Shown here: piece by piece, positions 17,795-25,586 of the stretch | Layout of the letters: every line of letters starts with the position of its first letter | Position numbering within the stretch: position 1 is the stretch's first letter | Source: an uncultured Acetatifactor sp. | GTDB lineage: Bacteria > Bacillota > Clostridia > Lachnospirales > Lachnospiraceae | DNA length: 34,074 bases | Direction of reading: 5' to 3' | Assembly: GCA_910585665.1 (NCBI GenBank) | Contig: CAJUFI010000049.1 | Span: forward strand, 1 to 34,074 | Position numbers and translations under genes: made by a program | The notes under the pieces: model-generated | Databases searched by the model: none | Seen by the model: only the letters and a program-made list of their open reading frames with translations | Told to the model about the DNA's origin: nothing

Positions 17795-18619
17795 TTACAA
17801 TTCCTGGCAGCCCGGGCAGAAATACACCGTGCCGCCCAGGTAACTGGCCTTCTGGATTGTGTTCCCACAGTAGGGACAGCCCTTGCCCAGGGTGTTCTTG
17901 CTGAGCATCACGGGATACCTGCCGGGCCGGCCGAACAGGTCTTTCTCCGTGTTCCGGCCCCCTGCAGCCGTCATCTTCTCCAGCGTATCGGTGAGCGCCT
18001 GGTATACCTGTCTCCAGCGGCTCTCGGGGACAGTGCCCATCTTCTTTTTCGGATGGAGACCAGCCCGCAGCAGGATATCCTGGAGCACGCCGTTGCCCAG
18101 CCCGGGGATCCGCTGCTCCGTGGCCAGGAAAGCTTTCATGGACAGGGTCCCTGAAGCCTGCTCCCTCAGCTCCCGGAAATAGGCGTAGTCGAACTCTTCG
18201 CTTCCGGGCATGGGCTTCTCCTTGGCCACATGGTAATAGAAATTGTCGTACTCCTTAGGATCCACCAGGAACATGGAGCCGTACATCTGCACGGTGCACA
18301 CCAGGTTGCTGCCATCCTCCAGCTCAATCCTGGTCTGGTAGCGGGGCGGAAGCTTTTCGCCGGAGGCGTAATATCTTAAATTCGTTCCGTCCCCTACGGC
18401 AAAGCGGTAGTCTCCCACATCGATCTCCACATAGCTGCCCCAGCCTATGGCCTCACCCAGGGGCTTCCCCTCCATGGTCTCCGCGTAGAAGTCGGGGGCG
18501 CCTGTATACCAGGCAAAGGAGTGCTTGGTGTGGGCCGCTTCCACCCTGCGAATCTCCAGCCCTTTCACGGTTTCGTTGAGCTGTGCGGCTATGGTAAGGC
18601 TCTCCGGTATTTCCAGCAT
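17795..18619 (-). CDS. MutM/Nei-like DNA glycosylase paralogue, catalytic Pro absent
   Basis: This 274-residue protein has the Fpg/Nei fold: an N-terminal beta-sandwich, the H2TH region IPGLGNGVLQDILLRAGLHP, and a C-terminal zinc finger (CPYCG ... CPGCQ). Fpg and Nei start MPELPE, where the proline after Met is the Schiff-base nucleophile. Here the start reads MLEIPES, so Leu replaces Pro1 while Glu2 is kept. The zinc-finger Arg that contacts DNA (R-x-T-x-x-C in MutM) is Gly here. The start is firm (AGGAGGAG five bases upstream). It likely binds DNA or acts non-canonically; normal base excision is doubtful. It is 22 bases downstream of the GyrI-like gene, probably one operon. Confidence 0.82.
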   Translation of the reverse strand: MLEIPESLTIAAQLNETVKGLEIRRVEAAHTKHSFAWYTGAPDFYAETMEGKPLGEAIGWGSYVEIDVGDYRFAVGDGTNLRYYASGEKLPPRYQTRIELEDGSNLVCTVQMYGSMFLVDPKEYDNFYYHVAKEKPMPGSEEFDYAYFRELREQASGTLSMKAFLATEQRIPGLGNGVLQDILLRAGLHPKKKMGTVPESRWRQVYQALTDTLEKMTAAGGRNTEKDLFGRPGRYPVMLSKNTLGKGCPYCGNTIQKASYLGGTVYFCPGCQEL

Positions 18620-18641
18620 AAGAACTCCTCCTTAAATATCA

Positions 18642-19124
18642 TCACAATACGGAAATCCCATAGTCCAGGATGACGTTTCCCTCCCCGTCCGGCGTGGTGT
18701 ACCTGGGGCAGTTGTATCTCTCGAAGCACCAGTCGTCCTCTTTCCTGGCAAACCCTGCTGCCCGCAGCGCCTCCAGGCACATGTCGTGGGTCTCCATGGT
18801 AAAGAAGTCCCTGCTGCCCTCCTTGTCGGACAGATAGCATACCGCATACTCCCGTGGCTCTATGTCAATGGACTCAAACCCATCCGGAACCTCTGTGCCT
18901 GCCGGGAAGAACATGCCGATCCATCGCTCAGGCATCCCCTCCACGATGTGCACGGCGCCGATATAGGCGTCCCCGTTAATGGGAAGGCACGGATTCTGCT
19001 CCAATACCGCAAACCATTCATTCTCCCACCATTCCCCCCAGTTGGGAGCGCCTGTATATTTCCTGCCGATCAGCCGCGTGGCCGGGCAGCTCTCCTTCTT
19101 TATCTCCAGCAATTTCACCGCCAT
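18642..19124 (-). CDS. Stand-alone GyrI-like small-molecule-binding protein
   Basis: This 160-residue protein starts KLLEIKKESCPATRLIGRKY, continues with PNWGEWWENEWF, and ends WCFERYNCPRY ... VILDYGISVL. This matches the stand-alone GyrI-like (SHS2/AraC effector) domain family, which binds or hydrolyses hydrophobic compounds. The start is the ATG at 19124 with AGGAGG six bases upstream; a longer frame to 19181 would read through it. The gene is followed closely by the MutM-like gene. No DNA-binding domain or membrane segment is present. The ligand cannot be predicted. Confidence 0.75.
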   Translation of the reverse strand: MAVKLLEIKKESCPATRLIGRKYTGAPNWGEWWENEWFAVLEQNPCLPINGDAYIGAVHIVEGMPERWIGMFFPAGTEVPDGFESIDIEPREYAVCYLSDKEGSRDFFTMETHDMCLEALRAAGFARKEDDWCFERYNCPRYTTPDGEGNVILDYGISVL

Positions 19125-19240
19125 AGTCTGCCTCCTTGTCTCCTTCGGTCTCATTTTGTAAAAAAACATCGGATGGAACAACAGCCGAAACGGAACGGAA
19201 TGTCCGCTTCGGCTGCCCCTGCTTTAGGAATTACACTCCC

Positions 19241-19516
19241 TTACACCCTCCAGCGCTCCAGGGTGGGGAAGTATTCCCCCAGCATGGCCTTCGCCTCCTC
19301 CACCGTTTTGGCCCGGCCGCCCTCTACCTCGAAAGCCGCGCAGAAGTCTATCATCTCCTCCAGGCTGCAGTCCTGGGCAAAGGCCCCGTCTTTGTAGCAG
19401 TAGCAGCAATAGGTGTGGTTTTTGCTGCCGTCCCGGTTGGTTCCGTACTGCTCCTCCTGCATGGGCATCCCGCAGCTCTGGCAGATCTTCAGTTCCTGTT
19501 TCATTGTGTTTTCCAT
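19241..19516 (-). CDS. Putative zinc-ribbon domain protein (91 aa)
   Basis: The protein is the small PF12674-type zinc ribbon: CQSCGMPM, then GTNRDGSKNHTYCCYCYKDG with a second Cys pair, and then a helical segment EMIDFC ... MLGEYFPTLERWR. Its length is normal. The start at 19516 follows GGAGAG with seven bases spacing; a longer frame to 19696 is not supported. Such proteins are often encoded near regulators and GyrI-like proteins, as here. The function is unknown, with a structural zinc probable. Two palindromes lie upstream at 19620-19668. Confidence 0.8.
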   Translation of the reverse strand: MENTMKQELKICQSCGMPMQEEQYGTNRDGSKNHTYCCYCYKDGAFAQDCSLEEMIDFCAAFEVEGGRAKTVEEAKAMLGEYFPTLERWRV

Positions 19517-19619
19517 GGTGTCGCTCTCCTTTCGTTTTGCATGCTTTCCCTTATCGGGTCTGGCAGAGGTACATCCTCTGCCTTGCATCTCACTCTGAGA
19601 AGCGGCGCCTGCTTCCTTA

Positions 19620-19668
19620 AGTGTATGTCTATCATACACTTTATAATATGACATCAGCGTGTCATATT
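19620..19668. promoter_or_regulatory. Two adjacent palindromes, possible operator
   Basis: AGTGTATG-tctat-CATACACT (19620-19640) and AATATGACA-tcagcg-TGTCATATT (19645-19668) are both perfect inverted repeats. They lie between the PPOX stop and the zinc-ribbon gene, and overlap an A/T-rich possible -10 on the minus strand. The arms differ in sequence, so two regulators or one operator plus a hairpin are possible. Confidence 0.45.
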
Positions 19669-19695
19669 TTAAAAAATTCATCTGCCTATCTGGCA

Positions 19696-20187
19696 CTACT
19701 GTCTCGCCTTCAGCAGCTCAAGTCCTTCTTTTCCGCAGATATGTTCAATGGACATCTCCATCATGCACAGGGTCTCCCGGAACCTGTCGATTTCGCTCTG
19801 CCGTCCTGCTTCATCGCCGTCCGGATGGTATTTTATGGCCAGCGCCTCTACCGCCTCTTTGATTTCTGTCTCATCTTCCAGAATGCGGATCCTGCCAAAA
19901 ACGATTACGCTCTTGTAGGCGGTCGTATACTTCTCGGGAATGACCTCATCCTGGGCAATCACGCAGAAAGAGGCCTTCTCCTGCCTTTTGACCGCGTCTA
20001 TCTTATGCCCGCTTTTCGCTCCATGGAAGTATAGCTTGGAATCCCTGTACACATAGCTGATCGGGACAGCGTAAGGATAGCCCTCATCGCCGGACAGGGC
20101 CAGGACCCCCGATGTCCCTTTCATCAGGATATCGATGCTTTCTTTGAGCGGCAGCTCCTGTCTTTTTCTGCGAAGTTCTCTGAACAT
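19696..20187 (-). CDS. PPOX/Nim-type FMN-binding split-barrel protein
   Basis: This 163-residue protein matches the pyridoxamine 5'-phosphate oxidase-like, 5-nitroimidazole-resistance (NimA-like) family. Key segments are GVLALSGDEGYPYAVPISYVY, KLYFHGAKSGHKIDAVKRQEKASFCVI and SVIVFGRIRILEDE. These form the flavin-binding split beta-barrel. The GHK motif and the conserved ALSGDEGYPY region support FMN binding. The start at 20187 has AGGGGG upstream. It acts in the cytoplasm as a flavin reductase-like enzyme; the substrate is unknown, and drug resistance should not be assumed from family membership alone. Confidence 0.85.
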   Translation of the reverse strand: MFRELRRKRQELPLKESIDILMKGTSGVLALSGDEGYPYAVPISYVYRDSKLYFHGAKSGHKIDAVKRQEKASFCVIAQDEVIPEKYTTAYKSVIVFGRIRILEDETEIKEAVEALAIKYHPDGDEAGRQSEIDRFRETLCMMEMSIEHICGKEGLELLKARQ

Positions 20188-20314
20188 GTTTTCCCCCTGT
20201 GCTTTCTTGATGGAGTGCTAATCGGTCTGGCGCAGCTTCTCTTCCAGCGTCATTCCGGGAAGCAGATCCTACATTACTCTCGGCTTCTTATCTGCCACGC
20301 CCGCTCTGCCTGCT

Positions 20315-21343
20315 TTATGCCTGCGCGTGGAAAGCTTCATAGATACAGTCCAGCAATATACCGTCAGGGTCGCTGCCGTATTCCCAGAACATGATTCCGC
20401 CCAGCCCTTTTTCCCTGACATAGTCCGCTTTGGCCCGGAGGCTCTCCCCATCGTCATAGCTGATGAAGCAGTCCCCGTTGAACAGATAGGGAGCTTTGCC
20501 CGCATCGTCCCAATAGCGCCTGTACCCGTTCTTGTCTATATAGCTCTGGGCAAGCTCCCCATATCCCGGGCCTCCCATTCCCACCGTTCCGGCTTCCCGG
20601 CCCAGGCCGTCGCCGCCTCCCTTCACTCCTTTCCAGTGCCTTGCATAGAAAGGTACGCCCACTATCAGCTTCTCCGCCGGCACGCCCGCCGCCATAAATG
20701 TTTTCACCGCCTTGTCCACGCATACGTCGAAGAGGTTGGTAGTCCCGGGATACAGGGAAGCATGATGCCCGGTCACTTTGACGAAGCCCCCCTGGAGGTC
20801 ATAGGTCATCAGCTGCACATAGTCCAGATACCGCTGGGCCTGTGCCATGTCCGTATGCAGAGTGAAATAGGTGTCTCCCCCGGCCGCGATGGTGAGCATC
20901 TTGCCCTCTCCCAGGGCATCCAGCTCCTGGCGCAGCTTCGCCAGGAACAGGGTAAAGTTCTCCTTGTCCCGCATATCGGCCGCGATTCCCGCAAGGGCGA
21001 AGCAGGGATACTCCCAGTCGATGTCTATGCCGTCCAGCTTATGTGCCGCCACCAGCTCTGCCGCGCTCTTTGCTGCCTTTTCCCTGGTGTCCTCCGTCAT
21101 GGCCGCCTGGGAGAAGCCGTCCGCGCTCCAGCCGCCGATGGAAAGAATGATCCTGATCTCCGGATGAATCCTGCGGATGCGCTCCAGATTCTCCTCTGTG
21201 CCCGCGCCATCCTCCCATACCGTTTCGTTCTCCCGGATGTGCCCGAAGGCAATGTTGATCACATCCAGCTTTCTGATGTCCTCCTCCCGCATTCTGCCCA
21301 AGTCCCTGGTTCCTACATAGCCGATCACTTTCTTCTTATTCAT
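20315..21343 (-). CDS. Glycoside hydrolase family 18 (chitinase-like), cytoplasmic
   Basis: This 342-residue single-domain enzyme has the GH18 hallmark DGIDIDWEYP (DxxDxDxE; Glu is the acid/base) near residue 109. It also has INIAFGHI, ILSIGGWSADGF, LMTYDLQGG, VGVPFYARHW and IMFWEYGSDPDG, the expected strands of the TIM barrel. There is no signal peptide, anchor or carbohydrate-binding module, so it probably acts on imported chito-oligosaccharides or N-glycan fragments (chitinase or endo-N-acetylglucosaminidase-like). The start at 21343 has AGGAG ten bases upstream. It is divergent from the methyltransferase. No sugar transporter is adjacent. Confidence 0.88.
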   Translation of the reverse strand: MNKKKVIGYVGTRDLGRMREEDIRKLDVINIAFGHIRENETVWEDGAGTEENLERIRRIHPEIRIILSIGGWSADGFSQAAMTEDTREKAAKSAAELVAAHKLDGIDIDWEYPCFALAGIAADMRDKENFTLFLAKLRQELDALGEGKMLTIAAGGDTYFTLHTDMAQAQRYLDYVQLMTYDLQGGFVKVTGHHASLYPGTTNLFDVCVDKAVKTFMAAGVPAEKLIVGVPFYARHWKGVKGGGDGLGREAGTVGMGGPGYGELAQSYIDKNGYRRYWDDAGKAPYLFNGDCFISYDDGESLRAKADYVREKGLGGIMFWEYGSDPDGILLDCIYEAFHAQA

Positions 21344-21461
21344 GACTTCCAGTCTCCTTTCCTTGTTCCAGGCATTCTGCAACAACTCTTTATAATATGA
21401 TTAACACCAATGGCACCATATGTCAAGCATGATGCCCCTACACCAAATAATCTTGTCCCGA

Positions 21462-21491
21462 TTGCCTTTTCATCCGCATTCGTGTTATACT
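21462..21491 (+). promoter_or_regulatory. Promoter of the methyltransferase gene
   Basis: TTGCCT (21462-21467), 18-bp spacer, and extended -10 TG-T-TATACT (-10 at 21486-21491), 43 bases before the start codon. Confidence 0.55.
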
Positions 21492-21533
21492 GGTGGAGCA
21501 GCCCAGACAATTTTTTAGGAAAGGACATAGAAA

Positions 21534-22412
21534 ATGTACGCTAACATTCTACCAGTCTTATGCTGCCCTAAGTGCGGGGCGGGTTTCAAGCTTACGGAAA
21601 GCCGGACGGAACAGGAGGAAATCGTCGAGGGAAAAATCGTCTGTGAAAACGGACACGCCTTTTCCATCCACGAGGGAATCCTCGACTTTCAGTCACAGGA
21701 GCAGAACGCTTTCAATACCTGGAAGGATTACATTGATGAAGATGGCTACGATGCCTTCGGCGAAAAGCTGGAAACGCAGAAGACAGACAGCCAGAGGAAG
21801 ATAGAGAAGGACTTCCTCGATGGCATCGTGGAGGAGGTCTCCAAGCTGAAAGCGGGCTTTCTGCTGGACGTGGCCTCCGGCAGGGGCGTGCTTTTGCGGG
21901 AACTGCTGAAGCATGCCAATGAAAACGTGGATATCATTTCCACTGACTTGAGCTTTCATGTGTTAAAGCATGACCGAATCCGATTAGGGCAGGTCAATCC
22001 CCATGTCAGGGTGAATTATATTGCCTGCGACGCCACGAACCTTCCGCTCCGGGATTGCAGCATGGACATGGCCTGCACCTATGCGGGCTTCACAAATATG
22101 GCGGACCTGATGGAAAAGGGAATCCGGGACGCGGCCCGGGTGCTGAAGGACGATGCGCCCCTCATCAACTCCTCCGTGTATATGGACGAGAATGCGGAGG
22201 GCGCGAAGAGGGCGGCAAAATTCCTGGCTGAAAATCATATGGAGGGCGCTGAAAAAATATTTATCCGCAATGAACTGCTGGCAATCCATAAAGCGTATTT
22301 CAGTACAGTCCGCGAGAAAATCATCTACGAGGGAATCGCGGAGGCTGTGGAGGGCGACCTGATTCCCTGCGATGGGGAATGGTTCGCCAATGTGATTCTC
22401 ATCGCCAGATAG
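21534..22412 (+). CDS. SAM-dependent methyltransferase, RlmA-like with zinc site
   Basis: This 292-residue protein opens with a Trm112/RlmA-like zinc-binding segment (CCPKCGAGF ... IVCENGHAFS). A class I methyltransferase domain follows, with motif I LLDVASGRGVLLREL and the post-motif acid in STDLSFHVL. RlmA enzymes methylate 23S rRNA G745 or G748, but this family also contains small-molecule methyltransferases, so the substrate is uncertain. The start at 21534 has AGGAAAGG upstream. It is convergent with the WYL regulator with only two bases between the stops. Confidence 0.8.
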   Translation: MYANILPVLCCPKCGAGFKLTESRTEQEEIVEGKIVCENGHAFSIHEGILDFQSQEQNAFNTWKDYIDEDGYDAFGEKLETQKTDSQRKIEKDFLDGIVEEVSKLKAGFLLDVASGRGVLLRELLKHANENVDIISTDLSFHVLKHDRIRLGQVNPHVRVNYIACDATNLPLRDCSMDMACTYAGFTNMADLMEKGIRDAARVLKDDAPLINSSVYMDENAEGAKRAAKFLAENHMEGAEKIFIRNELLAIHKAYFSTVREKIIYEGIAEAVEGDLIPCDGEWFANVILIAR

Positions 22413-22414
22413 CA

Positions 22415-23479
22415 TCAGCGTCCATACATCTCCCCCATCCGCCGGATTCTGGCCGCCAGCTCCTCCCGCACCCAGTCCGGCCCCAGCACTCTAGCGGATG
22501 GCCCGAAGGACAGAATCAGCCCGTAGACCCAGTCGTCCACCGAGCAGCGCATCCGTATCTCGAAATCCCCCTGGGGCAGCACCGTAATCTCATCCTCCTC
22601 GAATCTGTCGTAGACCCGGTATGCCTCTTTCCTGTCTATACGGAAGACGATTTCCCCCTGTACACCTGGTTTGCCTGCTTCCATGGGCGATTCCGGCTCT
22701 CCCCTACAGACTGGGGCTTCTTCCGATTGTCCGGTTTCTATCGCTTTCCCTTCTTTTCCCGCTTCCTTGTCCCTTCCCGGTTCTCCTCTTTTCCCCAATG
22801 CCGGATTCTCCAGAGATTTCTCCATGGAATGCCCTTCTTCCATGGAATGCTCCTCTTCCACACGGTGCCGCGGCCCCAGTTCGAAGCTCTCCTCCAGCAC
22901 CTCCACCCGCTTCATCCGCAGCACCTTAAAGAGCCGCATGGCCCCCCGGATTCGGCAGTAGGCCCTCACATACCAGGTATATTCCTTGAAAAGCAGCTGA
23001 ATCGGCTCCACCTCCCGGCGCATCATGTCCCCGTGCTGTCCATAATAATCAAAGGCCATCACATGCCGCCCCAGGATGGCTTCCTTGATCTGCCCGTACA
23101 GCTCCCCCCGCCTGCCGCTCCAGTCGGAGAAGTCGATGGCCACCCAGTCCAGAGGCTCTGCCTTGAAGAAAGTCTCCAGCTTCTCCAGAATCCTTATGTC
23201 CTGAGAAGCCCCCGTCTCCCGGAGGCTAACCATGGCGGCCAGGATCCTGCCCTGCTCCTCTTTGGACAGCAATCGCCTGTCCAGGACGAAATGTTCCATC
23301 AGGCGGATGCCGCCGCCCTTGCCCCGGTTGGCATATACCGGAATCCCCGCCATGGACAGGCTGTCGATGTCCCGGTAGACGGTGCGCGTGGACACCCCGA
23401 AACGCTCCGCCAGCTCCTCCGCCGTCACAGAGCCTTTATTCATCAAGATATAGACCATTTCCAGCTGTCTGTTCACCAT
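22415..23479 (-). CDS. WYL-domain transcriptional regulator with inserted linker
   Basis: The N-terminal DeoR-type winged helix (EELAERFGVSTRTVYRDIDSL, residues 20-40) is followed by a WYL domain (AFDYYGQHG, RREVEPIQLLFKEYTWYVRAYC) and a C-terminal WCX extension. The 354 residues exceed the normal 300 or so. About 70 residues (203-273) of charged low-complexity sequence are inserted between WYL and WCX, and its start encodes two HSMEEG-like repeats. WYL proteins are ligand-sensing regulators, often in DNA-damage or phage-response settings; the ligand here is unknown. The start at 23479 has GAAGGA upstream. MITE copy B lies 60 bases upstream and may affect its promoter. Confidence 0.88.
   Translation of the reverse strand: MVNRQLEMVYILMNKGSVTAEELAERFGVSTRTVYRDIDSLSMAGIPVYANRGKGGGIRLMEHFVLDRRLLSKEEQGRILAAMVSLRETGASQDIRILEKLETFFKAEPLDWVAIDFSDWSGRRGELYGQIKEAILGRHVMAFDYYGQHGDMMRREVEPIQLLFKEYTWYVRAYCRIRGAMRLFKVLRMKRVEVLEESFELGPRHRVEEEHSMEEGHSMEKSLENPALGKRGEPGRDKEAGKEGKAIETGQSEEAPVCRGEPESPMEAGKPGVQGEIVFRIDRKEAYRVYDRFEEDEITVLPQGDFEIRMRCSVDDWVYGLILSFGPSARVLGPDWVREELAARIRRMGEMYGR
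22821..22862 (-). repeat. In-frame 18-bp repeat related to the hsp70 leader repeat
   Basis: Two 18-bp units read CATTCCATGGAAGAAGGG on the minus strand and encode HSMEEG in the WYL linker. They differ from the 19-bp unit at 14140-14224 mainly by one deleted A, which keeps the reading frame open. Confidence 0.7.
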
Positions 23480-23539
23480 AGATATCCTTCGCTCCTACGT
23501 TTGTCCTGTGATACACTCTCGGAATCTCCAAACCGCTTA

Positions 23540-23640
23540 GGAATTGTCGGAAAATAACTGCTGCAATTGCTTCAGGCAAAAGCCCGGAAATACAATAAAA
23601 ATTGCCATAAACTTGCAGCAGTTATTTGTAGACACTTCCT
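23540..23640 (+). mobile_element. 101-bp MITE, copy B
   Basis: Same element as 14440-14540 in reverse orientation and nearly identical to 25802-25902. It is flanked by TA at 23538-23539 and 23641-23642. It separates the WYL regulator from the remains of the ATPase partner gene, and it contributes a spurious minus-strand reading frame. Confidence 0.85.
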
Positions 23641-23642
23641 TA

Positions 23643-23884
23643 TCATGCGGCTTTCCAGGATTCCGGGCCAGCAGCCAGATGCCCTTGTCCTTATCTACCA
23701 ATGTGGTCAGCTCCTCGCCTCCATCTTGCTCAAGCACTCTTTCAGAGAGGCCAAATTGGGATGGAACCAGTTGAAAGCGCCTGCGTCAGCGGCTTCTCCG
23801 ACCTTCATAGAAACAAATTTGTCATTTACAGAAAATAGCAAAATGGTTAAGCACAAATCCTCCCGTTTTCTTCTTGCGCGGCAT
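23643..23884 (-). pseudogene. Broken partner gene of the OLD-like ATPase
   Basis: The ATG at 23884-23882 overlaps the ATPase stop by one base (TGATG), as expected for a coupled second gene. Only MPRKKKTGG... runs 20 codons before a stop at 23822. Coherent coding then appears in other frames: MKVGEAADAGAFNWFHPNL (near 23800), and LTTLVDKDKGIWLLARNP up to the MITE. Frameshifts and truncation are evident. The original family cannot be named; a TOPRIM or DUF3226-like partner would fit the position only. Confidence 0.45.
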
Positions 23885-24960
23885 CAGCGTACCTCCATTT
23901 CTGAATCCAGCGCTGTGCGGATCACATCAGAGGAAAAACGATATGCACGTGGGCCATTTTTTTCCCGAGCCAAACGGAAAAAGCAGAAGCCATCTTTCAT
24001 ATCAGCTTTTTCTATTCCCTCTACCGCGGCGGCAACACACTCATAGCTGTGCGTTGTGGCGATGACCTGGCAGTTGCTTTTTTGAGCAGCATGCGCAATG
24101 CACTCCCAAATCATGGGGAACATTGAGTAGTGGAATCCATTTTCAATCTCGTCAACCAGAAAAATAGAGTTTGGATTCTCCATAATAGACAGCATGATAA
24201 TCAGCAACCTGTTCATGCCATCCCCGGCCAAACGTATAGGCAATAGTTTTCCTCCCATGTTGCCATATAGCTGTGTCTGCCCATTTGTAGTAATGGCGGT
24301 AATATCAGAAATAGCCGGATCCATTTTTTTGAGAATGCCCAGGATTTCGCTTTTCCTTCCCTTCAGTTCAAGTTTTCCAAATAGCTCCACCGGTGAGTAA
24401 AAGGCCGCAATTTTGGAATTGATCATCTGTGTAAATGGCATGGCTACCTTTTGATTGTTGGGAATGCTGGTATTTATGTTTACCACAATTCCATCAGGTG
24501 CCGCCACAAAGTGGCCGGTCTCCGTATAGGAAAGCTCCTTTTGCGTGAGCCGGAATCTCAAGGTATAGCCACTTTGCGCAGAAGACATAAACCGATTCAT
24601 AACATCAGGCGTCATCCCCTTAAAATCCTGCAGCTGCGGCGAATAAGAATCCTCGCGATAATAGGTCAGCTCTGTATCGTGTTCTAGCCGCGCAAAAATC
24701 TGAACGGGCTCATCTGCATTCATCTGATGAAACAAAGGCTTCCACAATATATCAAAGTCAGGAATGACCGGCAGGCTTCTGAAGTTACAGATCTTTTCAA
24801 AGCACATGGAATCACTGTGGTCAGCAAGCAGAAAAATGCCCTCCAAAACCGTGCTTTTCCCTGTATTATTTTTTCCGGAAAGCAGAGTAATTGGGGCTAA
24901 ATCCGGCAGCTCCAGATGCTGAAAACCCCGAAAATTCCGAAAAGAAACGCTTTGAACCAT
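23884..24960 (-). CDS. AAA-family ATPase, OLD/RecF-like (AAA_15/AAA_21)
   Basis: This 358-residue P-loop ATPase opens VSFRNFRGFQHLEL, with Walker A GKNNTGKST near residue 32. The ABC-type signature is LAGDGMNRLL, Walker B is IFLVDEIENGFH, and the H-switch is ATTHSYE. There is no TOPRIM or nuclease domain in the protein, unlike fused OLD proteins; such ATPases normally work with a separately encoded partner in mobile or anti-phage two-gene modules. Here the partner is broken downstream. The start at 24960 is behind AGGTG, and a promoter is visible at 25099-25127. The ATPase may be an orphan now. Confidence 0.85.
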   Translation of the reverse strand: MVQSVSFRNFRGFQHLELPDLAPITLLSGKNNTGKSTVLEGIFLLADHSDSMCFEKICNFRSLPVIPDFDILWKPLFHQMNADEPVQIFARLEHDTELTYYREDSYSPQLQDFKGMTPDVMNRFMSSAQSGYTLRFRLTQKELSYTETGHFVAAPDGIVVNINTSIPNNQKVAMPFTQMINSKIAAFYSPVELFGKLELKGRKSEILGILKKMDPAISDITAITTNGQTQLYGNMGGKLLPIRLAGDGMNRLLIIMLSIMENPNSIFLVDEIENGFHYSMFPMIWECIAHAAQKSNCQVIATTHSYECVAAAVEGIEKADMKDGFCFFRLAREKNGPRAYRFSSDVIRTALDSEMEVR

Positions 24961-25098
24961 AAAATCACCTCTCCGTTTATTTACGCAATCATGCGGAGTG
25001 TGGTTCCATTCGCATCCCGCTGTTCGGCAGGGATTTTGGATTCAATGTCATCCCCCTTATCGCGTACCCCTAGCTTTATGCGTTGTTAAAGCAAAATT

Positions 25099-25127
25099 AT
25101 TATACCATAATTCTACTTGAATCACAA
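25099..25127 (-). promoter_or_regulatory. Promoter upstream of the OLD-like ATPase
   Basis: On the minus strand TTGTGA (25122-25127) is followed by a 17-bp spacer and an extended -10 TGG-TATAAT (25099-25104). It lies about 140 bases before the start codon, which leaves a long leader with no feature I recognise. The stretch 25130-25360 holds no gene on either strand. Confidence 0.6.
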
Positions 25128-25361
25128 ATAATTCTTTGTAGGCCAACCAAATCCACAAAAGCCGAAAGCCAAAACCAGAATGAAACTCCCCGCAGCAAGC
25201 TGCAGGAAATTAAACCCTCTTTGGGATTAAAACCGGATATCTCAACCCCCACTGATATCTCTGCTTTGAAGAATCATATATGCGTATAATTTATGCTTAT
25301 ATTTTTATGCAGACATCATTGACACGAGCACAAAAAAGGCGCAAACTATAGGAGAATATAC

Positions 25362-25544
25362 ATGACCGCACGAGAGATTCTGAAAATACTCCATAAGGAC
25401 GGATGGCATGAAGTCCACCAGGAAGGCTCGCATCTGTAGCTCAAGCATCCCACGAAACCGGGAACAGTAACCGTTGCAATGCATGGCAAAAAGGACATCC
25501 CACCAGGGACACTCAGCAAAATCCTGAAACAGGCAGGGCTTTGA
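25362..25544 (+). pseudogene. hicA: HicA mRNA-interferase toxin with amber codon
   Basis: The frame has GGAG seven bases upstream of ATG and reads MTAREILKILHKDGWHEVHQ, then EGSHL, stop, LKHPTKPGTVTVAMHGKKDI and PPGTLSKILKQAGL. This is a complete 61-codon HicA (double-stranded RNA-binding-like toxin with catalytic His in GSH). The TAG at 25437-25439 replaces what is usually Gln (CAG). The stop directly follows GSHL, so the toxin is inactive unless the amber codon is read through. Confidence 0.9.
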
Positions 25545-25586
25545 TTCCCTGGCCCCGCGACGACTGATAGAAAGGAGCAAAGAACC

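Noticed and set aside
20220..20265. Minus-strand fragment LPGMTLEEKLRQTD resembling a GH3 start
   Set aside because: Only about 14 residues before a stop; too short to assign.
22379..23557. 392-codon plus-strand frame opposite the WYL regulator
   Set aside because: Shadow frame with Pro/Leu/His-rich translation.
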